This document shows, piece after piece, positions 57,937 through 64,000 of a stretch of DNA of 64,000 nt. How positions within the stretch are numbered: the first letter of the stretch is position 1; every line of letters starts with the position of its first letter. A program made the translations under genes and the position numbers. A model generated the notes under the pieces. The model made no database searches. It was not told the origin of the DNA and saw only the letters and a program-made list of their open reading frames with translations. The DNA comes from Bradyrhizobium sp. CSA112 (GTDB lineage: Bacteria; Pseudomonadota; Alphaproteobacteria; Rhizobiales; Xanthobacteraceae), in the NCBI RefSeq assembly GCF_029051645.1, contig NZ_JAACFS010000014.1, positions 1-64,000 of the forward strand. The letters run 5' to 3'.

Positions 57937-60102
57937 ATGAACAGGACAGCTTTCTCCCTGCCGGAGCACAGCGAATACCGGACCAGCGGCGGCCTGGCGA
58001 TTTCGCGCGTCGTCGAGCAGTTTACCGGCAATGCCAAACGCCTTGACGATTTGATCGAACTGCTCGATCGCCGCCGCGGCGTGGTGCTGTCCTCCGGCAC
58101 CACCGTGCCGGGCCGCTACGAGAGTTTCGACCTCGGCTTTGCCGATCCGCCGCTGGTGCTGGAAACCGCCGGCTCCAACTTTTCGCTTTCGGCGTTGAAT
58201 GCGCGGGGCGAGGTGCTGATCGAGTTTCTGGGCGATGTGCTGCGCGAACCCTGCGTGGTGATTTCTGAAAAAAGCCCGACGCGGCTGGCCGGTCACATCA
58301 TCCGCGGCGCGGCGCCGGTCGAGGAAGACCAGCGCACGCGCCGCGCCAGCGTGATGTCGCTGGTGCGCGATCTCGTCGCCGCCTTGTCAGCCAATGACGA
58401 TCCGCTGCTCGGCCTGTTCGGCGCCTTCGCCTACGACCTCGTGTTCCAGATCGAAGACCTCGTGCAGAAGCGGGCACGGGAGAGCGACCAGCGCGACATT
58501 GTGCTGTACGTCCCGGATCGCCTGCTGGCCTATGATCGCGCTACCGGCCGCGGCGTGGTGCTGAGCTATGATTTCTCCTGGAAGGAAAAATCGACCAGGG
58601 GTCTGCCGCGCGACACCGCCGAGAGCGCCTATGCCAAGACGCCCCGGCAGGGGTTTGCCGATCACGCGCCCGGCGAATACCAGGCGACAGTGGAGGTCGC
58701 GCGGGCGGCGTTCGCGCGCGGCGATCTGTTCGAGGCAGTGCCGGGGCAGCTCTTCGCCGAGCCCTGCGAACGCTCGCCGGCCGAAGTGTTCCAGCGGCTC
58801 TGCCGCATCAACCCGTCGCCCTATGGCGCGCTGATGAATCTCGGCGACGGCGAATTTTTGGTGTCGGCCTCGCCGGAAATGTTCGTCCGCTCCGACGGTC
58901 GCCGGGTCGAGACATGCCCGATCTCGGGCACGATCGCGCGCGGCGTCGATGCGATCGGCGATGCCGAGCAGATCAGGCAGCTCCTGAACTCGGAAAAAGA
59001 CGAGTTCGAACTCAACATGTGCACCGATGTCGACCGCAACGACAAGGCGCGGGTCTGCATTCCCGGCACCATCAAGGTGCTGGCGCGGCGGCAGATCGAG
59101 ACCTATTCGAAACTGTTCCACACCGTCGACCATGTCGAGGGCATGCTGCGTCCGGGTTTCGATGCGCTCGACGCTTTCCTGACCCATGCCTGGGCGGTCA
59201 CCGTAACAGGTGCGCCGAAATTGTGGGCGATGCAGTTCGTCGAGGACAATGAACGCTCGTCGCGGCGCTGGTATGCCGGCGCGATCGGCGCGGTGAATTT
59301 CGACGGCAGCATCAATACCGGGCTGACCATTCGCACCATCCGCATGAAGGACGGCCTCGCCGAAGTGCGCGTCGGCGCCACCTGCCTGTTCGATTCAGAT
59401 CCCGCCGCCGAGGATCGCGAGTGCCAGGTCAAGGCGGCTGCGTTGTTCCAGGCGCTGCGCGGCGATGCGCCGAAGCCGCTGTCGGCGTTTGCGCCGGATG
59501 CCACCGGCTCCGGCCGCAAGGTGCTGCTGATCGATCACGACGACAGTTTTGTGCATATGCTGGCAGATTATTTCCGGCAGGTTGGCGCAAGCGTAACGGT
59601 GGTCCGGCACATTCACGCCCAGGAGATGCTGAAACAGAAGAACTGGGATCTCTTGGTGCTGTCGCCGGGCCCGGGCCGGCCCGAGGATTTCGGGATTTCG
59701 AAAACCATAGGCACGGCGCTCGACAGGAAGCTGCCGATCTTCGGGGTCTGCCTCGGCGTGCAGGCGATCGGTGAATATTTCGGCGGCCAGCTCGGCCAAC
59801 TCACCCACCCCGCACACGGGCGGCCGTCGCGGGTACAGGTGCGCGGCGGCCGGCTGATGCAGAACCTGCCCAATGAAATCGTGATCGGCCGCTATCATTC
59901 GCTCTATGTCGAGCGCGACAGCGTGCCCGATGTGCTGCAGGTCACCGCGACCACCGAGGACGGTGTCGCGATGGCGATCGAACACAAGACCTTGCCGGTC
60001 GGCGGCGTGCAGTTTCACCCGGAATCGCTGATGTCGCTCGGCGGCGAGGTGGGGCTGCGCATTGTCGAGAATGCCTTTCGTCTGAACGTGCCAGTCAATT
60101 GA
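57937..60102 (+). CDS. trpE(G): Fused anthranilate synthase TrpE(G)
   Basis: The 721-residue protein joins the chorismate-binding component I (residues about 1-510) and the glutamine amidotransferase component (about 525-721). Component I shows CPISGTIARGVDAIGDAE and FELNMCTDVDRNDKARVC. The amidotransferase shows LLIDHDDSFVHMLADYF, the nucleophile Cys605 in FGVCLGVQAIG, and FHPES. It makes anthranilate from chorismate and glutamine, the first committed step of tryptophan synthesis. Fusion in this order is characteristic of rhizobia. AAGAGGA precedes the ATG. It is controlled by the upstream attenuator. Confidence 0.96.
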   Translation: MNRTAFSLPEHSEYRTSGGLAISRVVEQFTGNAKRLDDLIELLDRRRGVVLSSGTTVPGRYESFDLGFADPPLVLETAGSNFSLSALNARGEVLIEFLGDVLREPCVVISEKSPTRLAGHIIRGAAPVEEDQRTRRASVMSLVRDLVAALSANDDPLLGLFGAFAYDLVFQIEDLVQKRARESDQRDIVLYVPDRLLAYDRATGRGVVLSYDFSWKEKSTRGLPRDTAESAYAKTPRQGFADHAPGEYQATVEVARAAFARGDLFEAVPGQLFAEPCERSPAEVFQRLCRINPSPYGALMNLGDGEFLVSASPEMFVRSDGRRVETCPISGTIARGVDAIGDAEQIRQLLNSEKDEFELNMCTDVDRNDKARVCIPGTIKVLARRQIETYSKLFHTVDHVEGMLRPGFDALDAFLTHAWAVTVTGAPKLWAMQFVEDNERSSRRWYAGAIGAVNFDGSINTGLTIRTIRMKDGLAEVRVGATCLFDSDPAAEDRECQVKAAALFQALRGDAPKPLSAFAPDATGSGRKVLLIDHDDSFVHMLADYFRQVGASVTVVRHIHAQEMLKQKNWDLLVLSPGPGRPEDFGISKTIGTALDRKLPIFGVCLGVQAIGEYFGGQLGQLTHPAHGRPSRVQVRGGRLMQNLPNEIVIGRYHSLYVERDSVPDVLQVTATTEDGVAMAIEHKTLPVGGVQFHPESLMSLGGEVGLRIVENAFRLNVPVN

Positions 60103-60118
60103 GGATTGCGAGATACCA

Positions 60119-60658
<540 letters not shown>

Positions 60659-60679
60659 GTTTTTCTTCACTTCAACCGC

Positions 60680-60802
60680 CGTCGTCCCTGCGAAAGCAGG
60701 GACCCATAGCCACCGTCGGTCGTTGGTAGAAAAAGGCGTCAGCCATCTCGTCTTCATGGTGAGAGCAACGCGGTATGGGTCCCTGCGTTCGCAGGGACGA
60801 CA
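60680..60802. repeat. Palindromic intergenic repeat, family C
   Basis: CGTCGTCCCTGCGAAAGCAG with GGACCCATA is mirrored by TATGGGTCCCTGCGTTCGCA with GGGACGAC. It lies between convergent apt and GIY-YIG-like genes. Confidence 0.9.
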
Positions 60803-60808
60803 ACAACA

Positions 60809-61141
60809 TCAGACCGCCTCTGCATTGAGCTGCGACCGCCAATGCAGCACGCGCTCCTTCAGCAGCGCGTCTCGGATATAGGGCGTTGCTTCCTCTTCCA
60901 GCCGCTCGCATTCCTCGAACGTCAGGCTGTCCGGCCCATGCGTGGTCCATGCCGCCTGCAGGCTGCGGCAGGTGTGGCTGCCTTGGCGCAGCGTGAACCA
61001 GATCCGGTTCTGGATTTTCTCCAGATTGGGCGTCTGGCCGACCCATACCTCTGATGAGACCTTGCATCGGATAACATAGATGCCCCCGATGGTTTTCCGC
61101 TCCTTGTAGGCGGCGATGGCTGCCTTTCTCGCTGATGTCAC
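60809..61141 (-). CDS. GIY-YIG-like nuclease-family protein
   Basis: A 110-residue protein with TIGGIYVIRC and, thirteen residues on, VWVGQTPNL, corresponding to the GIY and YIG strands; the second reads WVG instead of YIG. A conserved Arg in NRIWFTLRQG and an acidic helix (FEECERLEEEA) follow. The motif is degenerate, so nuclease activity is uncertain. A GTG start at 61141 with GAGG upstream is better than a longer frame at 61183. A perfect 20-bp palindrome lies 60 bases upstream. Confidence 0.75.
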   Translation of the reverse strand: MTSARKAAIAAYKERKTIGGIYVIRCKVSSEVWVGQTPNLEKIQNRIWFTLRQGSHTCRSLQAAWTTHGPDSLTFEECERLEEEATPYIRDALLKERVLHWRSQLNAEAV

Positions 61142-61200
61142 GGGATGCCTCGCAGTGGATCGGGTTTGATGAGGCAGTAACAAGCCAGCCGTGCGACGTC

Positions 61201-61220
61201 AATATTACCCGGGTAATATT
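61201..61220. promoter_or_regulatory. Perfect 20-bp palindrome
   Basis: AATATTACCCGGGTAATATT is fully self-complementary. It lies 60 bases upstream of the minus-strand GIY-YIG-like gene and 18 bases past the end of the downstream ATPase gene. Its symmetry and AT-rich ends suggest an operator for a dimeric (TetR- or XRE-type) regulator. The regulator is not identified. Confidence 0.6.
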
Positions 61221-61238
61221 AAAAGCCCTGCAGAGGCT

Positions 61239-61907
61239 TCACGACCGCTGCGGGATTAGGCTGAACTCGAGTTCGCGAAAGCTGGTGTAGTTCCTGCGGA
61301 TCCACTGGTGCAATTCGGTCGACGAATCCCGCTCGTTGCGCAGGTAGTCGGTGAAGGAAAAGGTCAGCCGGTCGACATAGGTCCTCAGGAACGAGGGCAG
61401 GGCCGATATTCGCAGCACTCGCCCCAGGCCCATCGCCTCGGGCAGTTCGCCACGCACCACATACTCGTTGTCGATCGCAATCAGCGCTTTCAGCGGGATC
61501 TGCTCCCGTAACGTCGGATAGGCGCGCGCGGAAACGCGATCGGTATCGGCCATGAACAGGATAATCGGCGCGACGCCGCGCCGCGCGGCCTCTTTCAGGA
61601 AACCGATCTCATTGGTCATCTTGAAGAACTCGTCGAACGCATGAAAGCCGAGGTCGATCACCTTGGCGACACCGTCATTGACGATCAGGCGGTCCATGAG
61701 CTGCATCTTGCCGTAGGTGTCCATGATGTCGGCCGTCTCGGTGACGCGCGGCAGATATTCGAGCAGCGACGGCTCCTTCAGGTTGATGTCGAAGGAGGAC
61801 ACCGTGCCGTCTTTCAGCAGCAGGAACTCGCTCAAGAGCCGCGCGAGCAGCGTCTTGCCGACCAGCGGCCGGGGCGAGCAGATGATGTAGACGGGTGTTG
61901 AGCTCAT
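61239..61907 (-). CDS. ParA-like P-loop protein with degenerate Walker A
   Basis: A 222-residue protein. The P-loop reads SPRPLVGKTLLA, retaining GKT but replacing the KGG part of the ParA/MinD motif KGGVGKT. The acidic segment VSSFDINLKEPSLLEYLPRV resembles the MinD-like switch region. It is the second of two adjacent ATPase-like genes, 59 bases after the first, and could form a heterodimer with it. I know no assigned function. Confidence 0.75.
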   Translation of the reverse strand: MSSTPVYIICSPRPLVGKTLLARLLSEFLLLKDGTVSSFDINLKEPSLLEYLPRVTETADIMDTYGKMQLMDRLIVNDGVAKVIDLGFHAFDEFFKMTNEIGFLKEAARRGVAPIILFMADTDRVSARAYPTLREQIPLKALIAIDNEYVVRGELPEAMGLGRVLRISALPSFLRTYVDRLTFSFTDYLRNERDSSTELHQWIRRNYTSFRELEFSLIPQRS

Positions 61908-61966
61908 TACCCGCTATATCAAAGGAATTTTCTGCCTATTCCAGCCCCATCGCAGCGAGTGCGCGA

Positions 61967-62719
61967 CTATTTTTCGCCGCCGCGCACGCCAGGCTTTGCG
62001 CCGACGAGATCGGTCAGCTTGATGCGGTCGAACTCGCTCCAGACGTTGGCGAGCCAGTGCCGGACATAGCCGCGCAGCACGAACGAATAGTTCGCGGCTT
62101 CGTCCTCCTTGCCCTTGTTGGCGACGAATTTGAGGAACGGCACCGAGGAAACCTCGACCTGCTCATAGGCCATTTCATTGAGCTTGGGGATCGTGAGGTC
62201 GGTAGCGTCCTTGATGCGGTGGAAGTAGGAGTTGTAGGTCGACTGGTCCCACTGGAAGAACTGGGTGTCGTTGATGAAGTTCTTCACCAGGAAATATTTG
62301 GCGCCGTGCATGAAGTTCGCGGTCTCGGCGATTTCGTCCAGCGAGGCGATCGAGGGGCCCAGGATATGGAACACGGCGAAGGTGATCTGTCCGGCCTTCG
62401 CCGCATCGAGAAAGCCGATGTCGCGCAGCGAGGCCAGCGCCGGCGACAATAGTCCGGCGCGGACGTCGATCACGGTGACGGAGGGGCTGACCGCGTTCAG
62501 CGTATCGAAGATCTTCATCTGATCCGACGTCGTCGTCATGTCGACGATCTCGGTGATGTCGGGGTGGAAGCGCTTCAAGGTGCCGCGCGGCGATTCGGTG
62601 TCGAACGCCCGGGTCGGCACGTTGTTGGCACTGAAGTAATCCAGGAGCGTTCGCGACACGGTCGTCTTGCCGACCCCGCCCTTGTCCGCGCCCACCACAA
62701 TCACGACTGGCTTTGCCAT
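61967..62719 (-). CDS. ParA/MinD-family ATPase-like protein
   Basis: A 250-residue protein with an intact deviant Walker A (GADKGGVGKTTVSRTLLDYF near residue 10). AFDTESPRGTLKRFHPD and the switch/Walker B-like VTVIDVRAGLL follow. The C-terminal half (NFMHGAKYFLVKNFINDTQF) is not of the plasmid-partition type. It starts at 62719 with AAGGGA upstream. No ParB or parS partner is nearby, so chromosome partitioning is unlikely; positioning or regulation of another complex is more plausible. Confidence 0.82.
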   Translation of the reverse strand: MAKPVVIVVGADKGGVGKTTVSRTLLDYFSANNVPTRAFDTESPRGTLKRFHPDITEIVDMTTTSDQMKIFDTLNAVSPSVTVIDVRAGLLSPALASLRDIGFLDAAKAGQITFAVFHILGPSIASLDEIAETANFMHGAKYFLVKNFINDTQFFQWDQSTYNSYFHRIKDATDLTIPKLNEMAYEQVEVSSVPFLKFVANKGKEDEAANYSFVLRGYVRHWLANVWSEFDRIKLTDLVGAKPGVRGGEK

Positions 62720-62889
62720 GGAATTCCCTTGAACTGCAGCTCCGACCGCGGGGAGCGGCCGGCACGCCCCATACCCTGCTTTGGGCGCGAACATGGCAGA
62801 AACAAGGGATAATTCAATTCATTAGACGGCCGTCGCCATCATTATTCATACGGAATTTCGTTAATCCGGCACGGCAATTGGGCGGCTGC

Positions 62890-64000
62890 CTAGCGATGCG
62901 GCCCCCAAGGGCCGTTTGACGGGCCGGGGCGCGTACCCGGGACACCGGCGGGCTCGCTGGCATCGCCCCAGGGGCCGCGGGGAACCGGCGGCGGGAGTTG
63001 CTCGGTGCCTGATTCCTCGGGCTCATCCGTTTGGTCCGCCGTATCCGACGGCAAGGCGAGCGGGCCGGGATCGTGGCCGCCGGCAAACTGCACCAGCGCC
63101 TTGACGCGCCTATCGACCGACGGATGGGTCGCGAACAGGTCGGCAAATCCTTCGCGCGGATTGTCGACACAGAGTTCCATGACCGCAGACGTTGCGCCGG
63201 GAAGCTCGCCGCGATTCTCGATCTTGCGCAGTGCCGTGATCATGGCGTCGGGATTCTTGGTCAGTTCGACAGAGCCGGCGTCGGCCAGCAATTCGCGCGA
63301 CCGCGACAGCGCCAGCTTGACGACCTGCGACAACAGCCAGGCCAGCAGGATCAGCACGACCGCGATAATGATCGCCATGATGGCACCGCCGCCGCCCTTG
63401 CCGCGGTCGGACGACGAAGAGGAGGACGACGATGATGAGGAGGATGAAGATGAAGACCAATCACTGCCGGTCGAGTTCCACGACAGGTTGGTGAACATAC
63501 GAAAGAACAATTCGCCGAAAAAGCCCACCACGCCGGCGATGATCACGGCGACCACCATCAACTGCACGTCGCCGTTGCGGATATGCGTGAGCTCATGGCC
63601 GAGCACGGCCTCGATCTCCTGGTCGTTGAGCGTCCGCAGAAGGCCGGATGTCACCGTGATGGAATATTGCCGCCGGTTAAGGCCGGTGGCGAACGCGTTC
63701 AGCGCCGGGCTGTCCATTACCTTCAGCTTCGGCATCGGGATGCCGCGCGAGATGCAGAGATTTTCCAGGAGATTATAGAGCCGCGGCTGCTGCTGCCGCG
63801 TCACGCTCTCGCCGCCGGTCACGGCGTCGATCATGTTCTGGTGGAAGAAATAGGCGATCACGATCCACAGCGCGGCGACGATCGTGGCGTAGGGGGAGGC
63901 TGCGATCAGGTCGCGCGAGGCGCGCATCAGATAGTAGTCGAGTGAAGCGCCGCTGTTGAGCATCACTTCCGCAACTAATGCGCCGGCAAAGACCAGCACG
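62890..64000 (-). CDS. M48-family metalloprotease (HtpX-like), 5' end cut by window
   Basis: At least 369 residues are visible, and the start lies beyond the window edge. Two membrane helices near the visible N terminus precede the zinc site HELTH in EAVLGHELTHIRNGDVQL and the third ligand in SRELLADAGSVEL. Between two later helices lies a tract of sixteen consecutive Ser. The C terminus is Pro-rich (LPPPVPRGPWGD). It is a membrane-bound protease of the HtpX group, likely involved in envelope protein quality control. Confidence 0.88.
   Translation of the reverse strand, partial: VLVFAGALVAEVMLNSGASLDYYLMRASRDLIAASPYATIVAALWIVIAYFFHQNMIDAVTGGESVTRQQQPRLYNLLENLCISRGIPMPKLKVMDSPALNAFATGLNRRQYSITVTSGLLRTLNDQEIEAVLGHELTHIRNGDVQLMVVAVIIAGVVGFFGELFFRMFTNLSWNSTGSDWSSSSSSSSSSSSSSSSDRGKGGGGAIMAIIIAVVLILLAWLLSQVVKLALSRSRELLADAGSVELTKNPDAMITALRKIENRGELPGATSAVMELCVDNPREGFADLFATHPSVDRRVKALVQFAGGHDPGPLALPSDTADQTDEPEESGTEQLPPPVPRGPWGDASEPAGVPGTRPGPSNGPWGPHR

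Overview
The window is high-GC chromosomal DNA of an alphaproteobacterium, most likely Bradyrhizobium or a close relative in the Nitrobacteraceae. The pointers are the cytochrome b/c1 fusion gene fbcH behind the Rieske gene, the fused trpE(G) gene behind a Trp-rich leader peptide, a 545-residue isocitrate lyase divergent from a ScfR/RamB-type regulator, and many intergenic palindromic repeats. That assignment is an inference. I saw no rRNA, tRNA, CRISPR array, insertion sequence, prophage or conjugation gene. This looks like ordinary core chromosome with lineage-specific small genes.

Layout. 1-6.4 kb: scattered small or poorly characterised genes (FMN-binding PPOX protein, secreted alpha/beta hydrolase, DUF2277 protein, TPR protein). 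6.7-13.1 kb: cytochrome P450, short-chain dehydrogenase, RidA-type deaminase, several exported proteins and an MltB-type lytic transglycosylase. 13.5-17.1 kb: a molybdenum hydroxylase operon in FAD / 2Fe-2S / molybdopterin order. 17.2-19.7 kb: DinB and VOC proteins and small proteins, heavily interleaved with repeats. 19.9-23.7 kb: ScfR-type regulator divergent from aceA, with a DUF4170 gene behind aceA. 23.9-29.4 kb: glycine-rich-tail protein, phosphodiesterase-like enzyme, Nudix protein, a GT-C-like/GT2 pair and a GNAT protein. 29.4-31.2 kb: a CPA2 antiporter. 31.4-36.0 kb: a zinc-acquisition block, with a TonB receptor and a His-rich DUF2946-like protein on the minus strand facing a ZigA-type metallochaperone on the plus strand; each transcript has its own Zur-like palindrome.

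36.0-42.8 kb: a tightly overlapping moxR / DUF58 / BatA-DUF4159 / GATase-like operon. It is divergent from 43.1-46.6 kb: DUF1285, CoA pyrophosphatase, DUF6111, CCA-adding enzyme and TauE-type transporter, overlapping by 4 bases at every junction. 46.6-51.6 kb, minus strand: a coiled-coil membrane protein, HAD phosphatase, DUF2158 protein with an acidic tail, hemF, a queD-like gene, queE and trmL. 51.9-54.6 kb: petA and fbcH, the cytochrome bc1 complex. 54.8-57.6 kb: dienelactone hydrolase, epimerase and extradiol-dioxygenase-like protein. 57.7-60.7 kb: the trpL attenuator, trpE(G) and apt. 60.8-64.0 kb: a GIY-YIG-like protein, a pair of ParA-like ATPases and an M48 protease cut by the window edge.

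The best regulatory observations are the two Zur-type palindromes, one of them a compound 22-bp perfect palindrome; the TTTGT-N-ACAAA operator plus direct repeats between the ScfR regulator and aceA; and the complete trp attenuator with an apparently leaderless 15-residue leader peptide. The most interesting protein-level observations are a QueD homologue with Ser in place of the catalytic Cys, and the paired ParA-like ATPases, one of which has a degenerate P-loop.
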